This document shows, one piece after another, positions 1 to 8,496 of a DNA stretch of 64,000 nucleotides. The notes beneath the pieces were generated by a model. It was not told the DNA's origin and made no database searches. It saw nothing but the letters and a program-made list of their open reading frames with translations. The position numbers and the translations under genes were made by a program. Source of the stretch: SZUA-36 sp963704855 (lineage in GTDB: Bacteria > Pseudomonadota > Gammaproteobacteria > Xanthomonadales > SZUA-36); contig CAVPHY010000024.1 of the NCBI GenBank assembly GCA_963704855.1, forward strand, positions 434,001 to 498,000. The letters are read 5' to 3'. Positions within the stretch are counted from its first letter, which is position 1. The number at the start of each line of letters is the position of its first letter.

Positions 1-55
1 AGAGTATCAAATTAGGGGTGTTCAGCACATCATCGTCGCTGTGCCAAAGCACAGG

Positions 56-99
56 TCAATGGTTTCTGACTGTTATGCACGGCGTCCCCACCACAGTAC
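56..99. repeat. Short copy of a dispersed repeat (copy A)
   Basis: This 44-base stretch shares TCAATGGTTTCTGA, a 7-base spacer, GCACGGCG, and then a CCCCACCAC-x-GTAC tail with the longer repeat at 19240-19399. In this copy the two conserved halves are directly joined at a GGCG, while the other copy holds about 115 extra bases between two GGCG tetramers. It lies just downstream of the DUF3501 gene's stop, as the other copy lies downstream of rsmE. The similarity is seen directly; the element type is unknown. Confidence 0.55.
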
Positions 100-113
100 C
101 TACACGAACACCC

Positions 114-699
114 TCAGTCCAAATCAGCCAGCAAGGAACGACAAACCCGCGTATCGACATCAGTGCTATGCCGGTAGGACTCATGGCTTGATCCCATCTT
201 TAGGGCAGCCCCGTTTCGCAGGGCGGCGATCATATCCGGTTCAAGTTCAAAGCGCATAAAGTGAACGGCGGAGGTCTTCTCTGCAGTTGCTGCGCTCGAG
301 GTCTTCATTTGAAATGGCATAGACAGGGTCAAAGCCTTCGACCTGGATCCAGACCAGGTCTTCGATACCCCGGAGCAGGGCAAGTTGGCGTTTACGTTCA
401 TCGACATCCTGGTATTCGAGCATCGCGGTGGCCTTCAGGTTGTGGCCATCCGGGATCAGCGGATTATAGGCGTCGAGTTCCTCCTCGATGCCGGCGGATT
501 CGAAGATCTTTTCGATACGCAGCATTTCCTGCACCTGGTACTGGACCGTCAGGCGGTCTTCGAAGTACAGGAACAGATGCGGGCCGATACCCACGCGCCG
601 GTGCTTTTTGTGAGCGATAACCCTGCTGCGAAATTCACCGCGCTGCTGTGAATACTGCTCCAGGCTCATCAGGTCTGATCGATTTAATGGTGCTGCCAT
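114..699 (-). pseudogene. DUF3501 family protein, frameshifted
   Basis: The N-terminal 150 residues (699 down to 247) read as a DUF3501 protein, a family usually near 195 residues and encoded beside rubrerythrin and Fe-S oxidoreductases. After the motif NEDLERSN the frame runs into a stop. The expected continuation, beginning EKTSAVHFMRFELEP and ending SLLADLD, is present in the next frame and stops at 114. Removing one base near position 285 (minus strand AACTGCAGAG to AACGCAGAG) would restore NEDLERSNAEKTSAVHF. It starts 2 bases after the upstream Fe-S gene ends, so it belongs to that operon. The shift may be a true mutation or an assembly or sequencing error. The function of DUF3501 is unknown; its conserved neighbours suggest redox or peroxide stress. 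Confidence 0.8.
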
Positions 700-701
700 G
701 A

Positions 702-2042
702 TTAAATTCCGTAAGCCTTTCTCAACAGGGATAGGGGGTTGGTTTCGCCGTGTTTCAGGTTCAGTCCGTCAGCGATTTGCGTGGCCGCCATCGGGCAGTC
801 GGATACCAGGTAATCGGCTTCCATTTTCTGTGCACGGGTGATGACCGGACGGGCAATTTTCTGGGACTTGGCCCAGCTGTCGTTGCGTACACCATAGGTG
901 CCGTCGTGACCGGAACAGCGCTCAATGGCGTTGATTTCTGTACCGGGTATCAATGACAAAACCTCCCTGGTCTTGGGGCCGATATTCTGAACCCGCTGAT
1001 GACAGGGGACATGCCAGGCCACGGTACCCAGCTGACGTTGAAATTCTGTCCTCAGCAATTCGGCTTTGTGCCGGTGCAGCAGGTATTCGAACGGGTCAAA
1101 GATATGCTTTTTGACTTTCAGGATATCTTCATCGTGGGGAAACATTAACGGTAGTTCCTGTTTGAACATCAACACGCAGGAAGGCACTGCGGCCACGATA
1201 TCCCAGCCTTCGTCGATCAGTTTGACCAGTTGCGGGATGTTTTTCCGGCGCAGTTTGTCGACTGTTTCGAGATCGCCCTGTTCCAGCTTTGGCATGCCAC
1301 AGCAGGATTCCTTATCTGTCAGCCTGACCGGTATGCCGTTGTGCTCGAATACGGCGACCAGGTCCTCACCGATACCTGGCTCATTGAAGTTACAGTAACA
1401 GGTGGCAAACAGGGCCGCGCGGCCACGGGTCGGGCCCGCCTCAATCGCCTGTATGCCCCGTGGCTGATGGTTTTTGAGACGTTTTTTAAGTGTGTTCTTG
1501 TGGAAATCTGGCAGATGGGCCTGGGGATGTATATCCAGCACCTTAGATGCAATTTTCCGCATGGCCGGACTATTCTTGGCGGCATTAACCGACTGGTTGA
1601 TGATAGGAATGCTCGAAATTTTGCCGGACAGGTCGGTGCTGCTGATCAGCCGGTGGCTGAGCTTGCGTTCACCTTTTTTAAACTGTATCGCCTTGGCGCG
1701 CAGCATCAGGTGAGGGAAATCGATGTTCCACTCGTGCGGAGGCACATAGGGACATTTGACCTGGTAGCACAGATCGCACAGGTAGCACTCATCGACCACT
1801 TTCCAGTAGTCACTTTTGGCTACGCCGTCGACCTCGAAAGTTTCTGATTCATCGACCAGGTCGAAAAGCGTGGGAAACGCGTCGCACAGGGAAACGCATC
1901 GCCGGCAGCCGTGGCATATGTCGTAGACCCGCTCCAGTTCTTCAAGTAACGCCTCCTCGTTGTAAAACTCCGGCTCCTTCCAATTCAGCGGGTGCCGGGT
2001 TGGCGCTTCGAGGCTGCCCTCTCGTGGGGGTGACTTGTTCAT
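702..2042 (-). CDS. Heterodisulfide reductase/GlpC-like Fe-S oxidoreductase
   Basis: A 446-residue predicted cytoplasmic electron-transfer protein. Near residues 42-60 it has a ferredoxin-type cluster (CHGCRRCVSLCDAFP), and near 88-100 a second (CYLCDLCYQVKCP), so two 4Fe-4S clusters are likely. The C-terminal half carries two CCG-like domains: one around residues 215-250 (ATCYCNF, ESCCGMP) and one around 345-385 (HVPCHQR, RCSGHDG), as in GlpC and HdrB. It sits between rubrerythrin and DUF3501, a grouping seen in many proteobacteria, and plausibly passes electrons to rubrerythrin. There is no membrane segment or glpA/glpB partner, which argues against a true glycerol-3-phosphate dehydrogenase subunit. 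The family call is firm; the physiological donor and acceptor are not known. Confidence 0.85.
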   Translation of the reverse strand: MNKSPPREGSLEAPTRHPLNWKEPEFYNEEALLEELERVYDICHGCRRCVSLCDAFPTLFDLVDESETFEVDGVAKSDYWKVVDECYLCDLCYQVKCPYVPPHEWNIDFPHLMLRAKAIQFKKGERKLSHRLISSTDLSGKISSIPIINQSVNAAKNSPAMRKIASKVLDIHPQAHLPDFHKNTLKKRLKNHQPRGIQAIEAGPTRGRAALFATCYCNFNEPGIGEDLVAVFEHNGIPVRLTDKESCCGMPKLEQGDLETVDKLRRKNIPQLVKLIDEGWDIVAAVPSCVLMFKQELPLMFPHDEDILKVKKHIFDPFEYLLHRHKAELLRTEFQRQLGTVAWHVPCHQRVQNIGPKTREVLSLIPGTEINAIERCSGHDGTYGVRNDSWAKSQKIARPVITRAQKMEADYLVSDCPMAATQIADGLNLKHGETNPLSLLRKAYGI

Positions 2043-2076
2043 TGTTCATGTCTCCGCTTTTCCGTATTAACCAGGA

Positions 2077-2102
2077 CAAAGAAAGGGGCGCAAAAGCGCC
2101 CC
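2077..2102 (-). terminator. Hairpin between rubrerythrin and Fe-S genes
   Basis: On the minus strand a perfect 7-bp stem GGGGCGC/GCGCCCC with loop TTTT is followed by TTTCTTTG. It lies just after the rubrerythrin stop and about 35 bases before the Fe-S gene's start, so it looks like an intrinsic terminator that would reduce, rather than abolish, read-through into the downstream redox genes. Confidence 0.6.
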
Positions 2103-2148
2103 ATTCACATTCACTAAACCGAGGCGTTCAAACCGGCCGGGGTATTGG

Positions 2149-2565
2149 CTAGTCGAGATCGTCCAGGGCTTTCTGGAACCGGTTGGCGTGAGAACGCTCC
2201 GCCTTGCCGAGTGTTTCAAACCAGTCAGCGATTTCGTCAAAGCCCTCTTCGCGTGCGGAGCTTGCCATACCCGGATACATATCCGTGTATTCATGGGTTT
2301 CCCCTGCAATGGCTGCCTTGAGGTTGTTCGCAGTGGTGCCGATCGGTAAGCCGGTTGCCGGGTCACCGGTCTCTTCGAGGTACTCCAGGTGTCCATGTGC
2401 GTGGCCGGTTTCGCCTTCTGCGGTAGAACGGAATACCGTTGCCACGTCGTTGTAGCCCTCGATGTCAGCTTTTTGTGCAAAGTAAAGATAACGTCTGTTC
2501 GCCTGTGACTCGCCGGCAAATGCATCTTTCAGGTTCTGTTCGGTTTTACTGCCTTTAAGTGACAT
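2149..2565 (-). CDS. Rubrerythrin family protein
   Basis: A 138-residue ferritin-like diiron protein. Carboxylate/histidine metal-ligand patterns are visible in the helices (FAGESQANRRYLYFA, TAEGETGHAHGH, AGETHEYTDMYP, AERSHANRF). It ends right after the four-helix domain and so lacks the C-terminal rubredoxin CxxC domain of classical rubrerythrin. The likely role is peroxide reduction with an external electron donor, for which the downstream Fe-S protein is the obvious candidate. I chose the ATG at 2565 over upstream Met codons because GGAGG sits 8 bases ahead and homology starts there. It is first in a leftward cluster with the Fe-S protein and DUF3501. Confidence 0.9.
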   Translation of the reverse strand: MSLKGSKTEQNLKDAFAGESQANRRYLYFAQKADIEGYNDVATVFRSTAEGETGHAHGHLEYLEETGDPATGLPIGTTANNLKAAIAGETHEYTDMYPGMASSAREEGFDEIADWFETLGKAERSHANRFQKALDDLD

Positions 2566-2614
2566 ATCTGGATCCTCCATTGATTTACTATGTAACCGGG
2601 ATGGTTCACTTAAA

Positions 2615-2643
2615 AGCATAGACCTGTTTTGCTATAGGGTAAA
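2615..2643 (-). promoter_or_regulatory. Candidate sigma-70 promoter for rubrerythrin
   Basis: On the minus strand TTTACC and TATGCT are separated by 17 bases, about 50 bases ahead of the rubrerythrin start, in the divergent gap shared with tspO. Each hexamer matches consensus at 4 of 6 positions. No clear operator was seen. Confidence 0.3.
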
Positions 2644-2762
2644 ATTGTTTTTTTTGATGGTTTCCATAGGCGTTACCAATGCCATTGTTTCTTATATCCG
2701 CCTTGGTGAAAAAAGTGTGTATAAGGTAGCATTGCGTTTCGGATAAGCGGGAAAAAACGAAC

Positions 2763-3242
2763 ATGCACAGGTTGGTATCTTTAGGTGTTTTTATATTGCT
2801 GGTTATTGTTGCTGCGGCAGTGAGTGGTCAGTTTGTCGGCGGTGAGTGGTACCACTTCATGACCAAACCATCCTGGAACCCTTCTGCAATGGTCATGGCT
2901 TCGGCCTGGGCCGTGCTGTACGTGCTGATGGCAGTATCTGCATGGATGGTCTGGGATGCCATGCGGGGTCTTGCACGTGTAGCCCTGGCCTGGTGGGGTC
3001 TGCAGTTGTTACTGGGTATCACCTGGTCATGGATGTTTTTTGGTTTGCACCGCATTGGCTGGGCACTGGCGGTTATCAGCCTGTGGATTGCGGTGGTGCT
3101 GATCGTTATCAAAACATTCAGACCGATCAAACAGGAGGCCTCCACGCTGATGATGCCATTGGCCGCGTGGTTGCTGTTTACCTGGGCTTTGAACCTGATC
3201 CAGTGGCATCTGAATGGCGGCGGCCTGGGGTCTATCTTTTAG
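2763..3242 (+). CDS. tspO: TspO/MBR family tryptophan-rich membrane protein
   Basis: A 159-residue integral membrane protein with five hydrophobic segments (about residues 5-25, 45-65, 75-92, 98-117, 127-148) and many Trp residues, including the family signature around WYHFMTKPSWNPS and a WAVLYVLMA helix. TspO proteins bind porphyrins and cholesterol-like ligands and modulate stress or pigment responses; the substrate here cannot be read from sequence. The gene is divergent from rubrerythrin and its last four bases overlap the end of the convergent DUF819 gene. Length and helix pattern are normal for the family. Confidence 0.9.
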   Translation: MHRLVSLGVFILLVIVAAAVSGQFVGGEWYHFMTKPSWNPSAMVMASAWAVLYVLMAVSAWMVWDAMRGLARVALAWWGLQLLLGITWSWMFFGLHRIGWALAVISLWIAVVLIVIKTFRPIKQEASTLMMPLAAWLLFTWALNLIQWHLNGGGLGSIF

Positions 3243-4447
3243 CCGCCGATCAACTGGCCGATACGTCCGGTCAAAATAGCCAGGTAATTACCCAGCGCGT
3301 AACCGATCAAAGCCATCAGGATTGAAGCCGGTACGAGGGTTTCGCGGTGATGGGCCGCGACGATCGGAGCGGATGCCGCACCGCCGATATTGGCCGCGGA
3401 TGCTATGGCAACCGTGTGTATGTCTACACGGAATATCCATGCACCGGTGAGAATGAAAAGACCATGGATGAATATCCAGACATAGGCCATGGCGATAAAG
3501 CCGATCATTTTATCCCAGTCCACGATACTCAGATCCATGGTGGCGCCGACCCTTGCGACGTAGATATAGATGATCGCCATGGCAATGGGTTGCGCGGCCG
3601 GCAGTTTACGCGCCGGTGTAATCGATGCCAGCAGTGCCATGGTTGTCACCAGCAGTATCAGCCAGGTTCCGGCGGTAATAACGGTTGCTCCGCCAATAAC
3701 AACGGGCGGCAATACCTCGGACAAGCCCAGCGAAATCCAGGTGAAACCAACCGCCAGCAGACCGAGGTACAGCAAGCTTGTCATGGTGGGTGCGCTTTCG
3801 GTGCTTTTGAAATCCGCCGCGGCACTTTCCATGGCCTGCAAGCGCCCGGGTGGCACCCTTGCCCAGCGATTGAATTTCTCGGCGAATGATTTGCTGCCCA
3901 ACAAAATGGGTAGCCAGATCAGGTAGACCATCTGATCGGCTGCCGCAGCCATGGTCAGGTCTGTTGCAGTACCCTCAAGACCGGCATGTGCAGCAGTCAT
4001 GTTGCCGGTACCGCCGATCCAGCTGCCCGCCAGCGTTCCAAATGCCCGCCAGCTGTCCTGCGCCAGCGGGAAAAAGTCACCAAACGTCAGTACCTGGCCC
4101 AGTTTGTAGGCTACGACCCCGCCAAACACGACGCCAATGCTACCCAGCAACATTACAAATATGCCCTTGCCCATGATGCGCACAGCGCTCAAAACGTCTA
4201 CCTTAATAAGCATGAGTACGATAAATATCGGCAGGCCGTAGTGACGCAGAAAATCATAGGCTTCGCTTTTAAATGGAATCACACCGTAGTTTGAAAGCAG
4301 TACCGGTGAAGCATAAATAAATACCAATGGTGGCAGGAATTCGAATAATTTCCAGCGGGTACTGCGTTCGAGCCAGAACCAGAATGTAACGACTGCGATG
4401 AGTGCAGTCATGACGCCAATGGGGGATGAGATCAGGCTTGTTGTCAT
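3239..4447 (-). CDS. DUF819 family integral membrane protein
   Basis: A 402-residue protein with about ten to eleven hydrophobic segments, including glycine-rich stretches such as GTLAGSWIGGTGNMTAAHAG near residue 135 and a C-terminal AASANIGGAASAPIVAA motif near 350. These inverted-repeat-like GG segments are typical of DUF819 (YjcL-like) transporters, which resemble gluconate/sodium-glutamate symporters; the substrate is unknown. The start overlaps the BtuF-like gene by four bases (ATGA), so the two are translationally coupled, last in a leftward series. Confidence 0.8.
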   Translation of the reverse strand: MTTSLISSPIGVMTALIAVVTFWFWLERSTRWKLFEFLPPLVFIYASPVLLSNYGVIPFKSEAYDFLRHYGLPIFIVLMLIKVDVLSAVRIMGKGIFVMLLGSIGVVFGGVVAYKLGQVLTFGDFFPLAQDSWRAFGTLAGSWIGGTGNMTAAHAGLEGTATDLTMAAAADQMVYLIWLPILLGSKSFAEKFNRWARVPPGRLQAMESAAADFKSTESAPTMTSLLYLGLLAVGFTWISLGLSEVLPPVVIGGATVITAGTWLILLVTTMALLASITPARKLPAAQPIAMAIIYIYVARVGATMDLSIVDWDKMIGFIAMAYVWIFIHGLFILTGAWIFRVDIHTVAIASAANIGGAASAPIVAAHHRETLVPASILMALIGYALGNYLAILTGRIGQLIGG

Positions 4448-5370
4448 TTTTCTTCCATTTGTATCCGGGTATTGCGCACTTCATCCAGAAGCTTACAGGC
4501 TAAATCGATACTGTCCAGTAAACGCGGTGTAGCCTGGCTGATTTCGTCGGCCGGCAGGTAAAGCAAAGCGCCATTTTGAACGGCCTGTAGCCGCGGCCAA
4601 TCCTGCCAGGCCAGCAACGCGGGTGGGTCACCTGGAATCCCGGGCGCTATCATCACCTGCGGGTTGGCGAAGATAACCGATTCGCGGCTGACTCGCGGTG
4701 CAAGTACCGGCAGTTCCGAAAAGATATTGCGACCGGCGCAAGTAGCCAGGCTGCGGCTGATAATGTGTTGGCCGTTGATGGTGTATAAAGGCTGGGGTGC
4801 GACCTGGTAAAAATAGTCCACCGGGGTCTTGCCCGCGTTTTCCTTTTGCAGAACTTCGAGCCTGCTTCGTAATTTCCCGGCTTTTTCTCCACCGGTGTCT
4901 TGTGTGCCGGCGGCACGTGAAATGTTATCAACGGTGTCGGCAATTTCCTCCGGACTGGTTATTTCAACTTGCCAGACCGTGATACCCAGTTGCTGCAGCT
5001 TTTGCAGGGCGGTCTGCGGGTTGCCTGATTTCCAGGCGATGACCAGGTCAGGCTTCAGTTCAAAAATGCGTTCCAGATCAATCCGGAACGCATCACCTAT
5101 ACGCGGAATCTTTGCTGCCTGCTCCGGGAAATTGCTGTACTCAACGACGGCTACCAGGTGTTCGCCGGCGCCTGCTGCAAATACCAGCTCGGCAAGGTTG
5201 GGGGCCAGGGTAATAATGCGCTCCGCGGGCCCGGGCAAGGTAAGAGTTTCACCATTGGCCTGTAACAGATTGATCGCGGCAAAGGAGACCTGCACGGCGC
5301 CGGGTCCGAGAAAAACAACCAGGGTGAGAATCAACCGGCCAACGATGGCCCGGGCCGGGCAGTTTGTCAT
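4444..5370 (-). CDS. BtuF-like periplasmic substrate-binding protein
   Basis: A 308-residue helical-backbone (class III) binding protein with an N-terminal signal sequence (hydrophobic residues about 12-30, cleavage probably after SFA). The pattern is typical of cobalamin or iron-complex binding proteins: PAERIITLAPNLAELVFAAGAG near 45-65, a YSNFPEQAAKIPRIGD motif near 80-95, and DLVIAWKSGN near 112. No permease or ATPase gene adjoins it, so it may serve a transporter encoded elsewhere. It overlaps ampE upstream and the DUF819 gene downstream by four bases each. Cobalamin specificity is inferred only from family resemblance. Confidence 0.78.
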   Translation of the reverse strand: MTNCPARAIVGRLILTLVVFLGPGAVQVSFAAINLLQANGETLTLPGPAERIITLAPNLAELVFAAGAGEHLVAVVEYSNFPEQAAKIPRIGDAFRIDLERIFELKPDLVIAWKSGNPQTALQKLQQLGITVWQVEITSPEEIADTVDNISRAAGTQDTGGEKAGKLRSRLEVLQKENAGKTPVDYFYQVAPQPLYTINGQHIISRSLATCAGRNIFSELPVLAPRVSRESVIFANPQVMIAPGIPGDPPALLAWQDWPRLQAVQNGALLYLPADEISQATPRLLDSIDLACKLLDEVRNTRIQMEEK

Positions 5371-6248
5371 GAAATCACGTTCACCAGCAGCAGTATCGCC
5401 AGTACCGTGGCCCAGACACCCAGCGATCTCCAGACCAGGTCCATCGACAGCTTAATGCTTGCCAACGGCCCATCCAACTGGTCTGCGTAACCGTCATTTG
5501 CCGCGTGGCCGGTTTTTACGATCGTACGTGCGCTGGTCAGCATGAACTCATTATTACCTTCAAACAGGCCATGGCCCCGCTCATCGTGGTATTGCTTCCA
5601 GGCGCGGTAGACAGAATCAAAATCCGTAGCGACAGCGAGGGACAGTGTCATTAACTGTGCAACCGGCCACTCCATTATCTTGCACAGGCGCATGACCAGG
5701 TCTTTCTGGTCCTCGTAAAGATCAAAGTCGTTGCTGCTGAGCCAGACCGCCAGGCGGTAAAGCAGGGCGCCGTAAATACCCAGCACGGCAAACCAGAAAA
5801 TAATACCGAACCAGCGTTTCAGGGCCTTACGAAAAACCGCGTTGATTGCGACGTTTTGACAGGTATCGCTATCCTCGGGGACGGGTCCGTCCAGCAAGTC
5901 TTCCATGGCCTTGCGCTGTTGTTCGTCTTCGTCGGCAGTAATGACCCTGCGTACGTCAATATCCAGGTCACGTGGGCCAAAAGTGTAGATCAGTACCGCA
6001 ATGGCTAAAATGATTTCGCCCAGGGGACCCAATGCTGAAGACAAAAGGGTGTTAATGATATAGGCCGCGAAAAGCGGCAGGCCGATAATGAACAGAAAAC
6101 CGGTGGGGCCGGACCATCCGGGCAGCGCCTTGAACTTGTCATTGCAGAACCCTGTAAACGAACTCACCCATTCCAGCCTGCGCAGATGGCGCAGTTCGCG
6201 CACAAAGTGGCAAAGTGTAAATGCTATCAGTATCGAGATAATGGTCAT
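5367..6248 (-). CDS. ampE: AmpE-like regulatory inner-membrane protein
   Basis: A 293-residue protein with four or so membrane segments (about residues 1-15, 48-70, 75-90, 150-172 and a C-terminal one near 273-292). It matches the AmpE/CobD-CbiB-like fold seen in gammaproteobacteria, with YTFGPRDLDIDV near 88-99 and a WPVAQLMTLSLAVATDFD motif near 200. AmpE is an inner-membrane sensor-like protein linked with AmpD and beta-lactamase induction; no ampD is visible here. Upstream, a perfect TATAAT on the minus strand (6291-6296) could be a -10 box, though no good -35 precedes it. It heads a translationally coupled trio with the BtuF-like and DUF819 genes. Confidence 0.85.
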   Translation of the reverse strand: MTIISILIAFTLCHFVRELRHLRRLEWVSSFTGFCNDKFKALPGWSGPTGFLFIIGLPLFAAYIINTLLSSALGPLGEIILAIAVLIYTFGPRDLDIDVRRVITADEDEQQRKAMEDLLDGPVPEDSDTCQNVAINAVFRKALKRWFGIIFWFAVLGIYGALLYRLAVWLSSNDFDLYEDQKDLVMRLCKIMEWPVAQLMTLSLAVATDFDSVYRAWKQYHDERGHGLFEGNNEFMLTSARTIVKTGHAANDGYADQLDGPLASIKLSMDLVWRSLGVWATVLAILLLVNVIS

Positions 6249-6319
6249 TGACCCTTGCCCTTTTTAATCGCGTTAATACCGCTTACAGGAATTATAAATA
6301 ATGGATTGACAGTCTTATT

Positions 6320-7324
6320 CTAACAGGTTGGTGTCGGAACATTCATCGTCCTTTGGCGACGCACCAGTTCTTCGAGATCGCCGCCGCCATTCTTACGAAA
6401 CCAGTCGGCCAGCAGTCTGAATGCGATAGATACCGGTGGTGATAAACGGACTTCATCATCCATGACGGCCTGCGTCAGAGACGCCACGGTAAACCACCGT
6501 GTTTCTTCGACCTCCTGGCTGCTACCGCAATTACGGCTGACTGCCTCGGCGTAGAAACCACACATCGCGGACGCGGGGAACGGCCAGGGCTGCGAAGAGA
6601 CATAGCGGATATTTTCCAGGTTCACCTGGACTTCTTCATAAACTTCACGAACGACCGCGTCCTCCAGGCTTTCACCCGGTTCCACGAAGCCGGCCAGTGT
6701 CGAAAAATGCTTCGGGCGCCACTTGGCATTCCGCCCCAGCAGGCAGGCATCCTTGTGGGTTACCAGTACAATGATGGCCGGATCGATTCGCGGGTAGGAT
6801 TCGCGGGCGCACTCTTCGTTGCTGCAGACCATGCGGTGGCCGGCGGATCGCAACAGGTTCGGGCTCCCGCAAACGCCGCAGAATGCATGGCGGTGTTGCC
6901 AGTAGTGCAAGGCCTTCGCGTAGGCGAGTATGCCCGCGTGCTTGGCCGCCATATCAATAGAGGCCCTGCGCAGATCAGCGAACTGGGCATTGGGTAAATT
7001 CGCGAGGATCGCATCTTTCTGGGTGTCTGTGACCGATACGGCAAAGTACTCGCGTTTACCATCGTTGCCCAGCAGCGTTGGCGGCTGGATGCGGTCCGGT
7101 TCGGTCAGTTCGGCCGGAGACAGGTAAATTGCCTTGGTGCCGCCGGTATTGCGTTCCAGCAGGCTGCGGCTGCGCCACAATGGCACGAAACGTGTGTTTG
7201 GGTTGGCAAGTGTTGTTGCTACCCATTGCGCGTCATCACGTAACTCGGCTTCCCGGTTAAGGCGAACAGCAGTAAATTGGTTGCGTCTCGAACGTGCAAG
7301 ATGGTCCGTGCCGGACGCTTTCAT
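6320..7324 (-). CDS. nudC: NAD+ diphosphatase / NADH pyrophosphatase
   Basis: A 334-residue Nudix hydrolase that cleaves NAD(H) to NMN(H) and AMP and, in known members, can remove NAD caps from RNA. A four-Cys zinc ribbon (CGVCGSPN ... CSNEEC) lies in the middle, followed by a Nudix box (GFVEPGESLEDAVVREVYEEV) and the NudC signature SQPWPFPAS. I chose the ATG at 7324, five bases after the erpA stop; an upstream ATG at 7360 would overlap erpA and adds residues not typical of the family. It is transcribed leftward after erpA. Confidence 0.9.
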   Translation of the reverse strand: MKASGTDHLARSRRNQFTAVRLNREAELRDDAQWVATTLANPNTRFVPLWRSRSLLERNTGGTKAIYLSPAELTEPDRIQPPTLLGNDGKREYFAVSVTDTQKDAILANLPNAQFADLRRASIDMAAKHAGILAYAKALHYWQHRHAFCGVCGSPNLLRSAGHRMVCSNEECARESYPRIDPAIIVLVTHKDACLLGRNAKWRPKHFSTLAGFVEPGESLEDAVVREVYEEVQVNLENIRYVSSQPWPFPASAMCGFYAEAVSRNCGSSQEVEETRWFTVASLTQAVMDDEVRLSPPVSIAFRLLADWFRKNGGGDLEELVRRQRTMNVPTPTC

Positions 7325-7329
7325 AAAAA

Positions 7330-7677
7330 CTATACCGAGAAAGACGAACCGCAACCACACGTGGTTGCTGCATTTGGGTTGCGGATGACAAACTGCGCAC
7401 CCTGCAAATTCTCACTGTAATCCACTTCAGCCCCCATCAGGTATTGAAAGCTGAGCGGGTCGATCAGCAGCGTGACACCTTCATTGGTGATGGCGATATC
7501 ATCTTCACTGCTGTCCTCATCAAATGTGAAGCCATACTGAAAGCCGGAACAGCCGCCACCGGAGATGTACACACGCAGCTTAAGCTCCGGATTGTGCTCT
7601 TCCATGATCAGTTCCATTACTTTCCTGGCAGCGGCGTCCGTAAACTTGATAAGGTCGGTCGGTATTTGGTTTTGCAT
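7330..7677 (-). CDS. erpA: Iron-sulfur cluster insertion protein ErpA
   Basis: A 115-residue A-type carrier that transfers Fe-S clusters to apo-proteins. The three conserved cysteines are visible: GGGCSGFQYGF in the first half and TTCGCGSSFSV at the very C-terminus. Length is standard. It lies between the DUF6776 gene and nudC, all leftward. The C-terminal CGCGSSF and lack of longer extensions fit ErpA/IscA; ErpA is preferred because there is no isc context. Confidence 0.95.
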   Translation of the reverse strand: MQNQIPTDLIKFTDAAARKVMELIMEEHNPELKLRVYISGGGCSGFQYGFTFDEDSSEDDIAITNEGVTLLIDPLSFQYLMGAEVDYSENLQGAQFVIRNPNAATTCGCGSSFSV

Positions 7678-7703
7678 GTGGTTTTCTGTTCGTCTGTGGT
7701 CAA

Positions 7704-8483
7704 TTAACTATGGCGGTTCGATATGATATTTTCAATCATCGAACGACGATATGATAGTGGCACTTTATTTTCAGGCGAGTCGGTTACCGGCTGGTTAAAA
7801 AGGCTTTGCCATTCCATCGATTGCTCTACCGGTGTTCTCAGGCTACTGGATTTGAGGGTCATGATCAGCCGGGTCGCTTCAAAACCTTCGGGTAGCGTGA
7901 TCAGGCACTCCAGTTGCTGGAAATATTTAAAGCTGAAACTCAGGGGTTCGGCTGAACCGGCAAGCAGTTGTTTATCGGTCAGGTGTTCAGCAACACCGTT
8001 GAGAATACCATCGACCCGCATCTGGACTTCCCCGGAAATGCTGGAGGCCCAGCGTAGATTCTGAGTGAGGCTGAGATTGACCCGGTAAACGCGCGGTGAT
8101 TGCGTTGCTTCCAATTCGAGATGGTGTACGCTCAAAGGGGCCTGTGAACCAATGGCGCCACCCAGGCGCCGGTAGAATTCCAGGTCGGCCTGTAAACCGG
8201 CAATTTCATCCTGGCGTTGGCGCTCGGACACTCGCAATAAATTGTTGGCGCGCCGGATCACATCCGCCTCGCGCGCCGCCACGGTGGAGCGGGCCCGTTC
8301 TTCGGTAAGCAGGTTCTGCATGGTTCGCACCTCCCGCCGCAACACCTTAATTTCCTCGTTGGCAGCGATCAGTTCATCGGCCACGTAGTATTTACCGAAA
8401 TAGAAAATACCCAGGATGATGCTCACAACCGGAAACGCGATAATCTGCCACTTTGGAAGGTTTGGAAGGTTTGGAAGTTTCAT
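7704..8483 (-). CDS. DUF6776-like membrane-anchored coiled-coil protein
   Basis: A 259-residue protein with a short cytoplasmic N-terminus, one membrane segment (about residues 13-30, IIAFPVVSIILGIFYFG), a coiled coil of roughly residues 35-95 rich in Glu/Arg, and a beta-rich C-terminal domain presumed periplasmic. It resembles uncharacterised DUF6776 proteins found beside erpA in gammaproteobacteria; their function is unknown. The first codons contain three copies of a 9-base unit giving LPN-LPN-LPK. A 36-codon ORF ends 13 bases ahead of its ATG, and no strong Shine-Dalgarno is visible, so translation could depend on the leader. Confidence 0.75.
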   Translation of the reverse strand: MKLPNLPNLPKWQIIAFPVVSIILGIFYFGKYYVADELIAANEEIKVLRREVRTMQNLLTEERARSTVAAREADVIRRANNLLRVSERQRQDEIAGLQADLEFYRRLGGAIGSQAPLSVHHLELEATQSPRVYRVNLSLTQNLRWASSISGEVQMRVDGILNGVAEHLTDKQLLAGSAEPLSFSFKYFQQLECLITLPEGFEATRLIMTLKSSSLRTPVEQSMEWQSLFNQPVTDSPENKVPLSYRRSMIENIISNRHS

Positions 8484-8496
8484 GTAAATTTCAGGG

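Noticed and set aside
1230..1847. 205-codon plus-strand ORF
   Set aside because: Antisense to the Fe-S oxidoreductase with its CxxC clusters; no family resemblance.
702..2042. glpC of an anaerobic glycerol-3-phosphate dehydrogenase
   Set aside because: No glpA/glpB genes nearby; the rubrerythrin/DUF3501 neighbours indicate a different Fe-S oxidoreductase.
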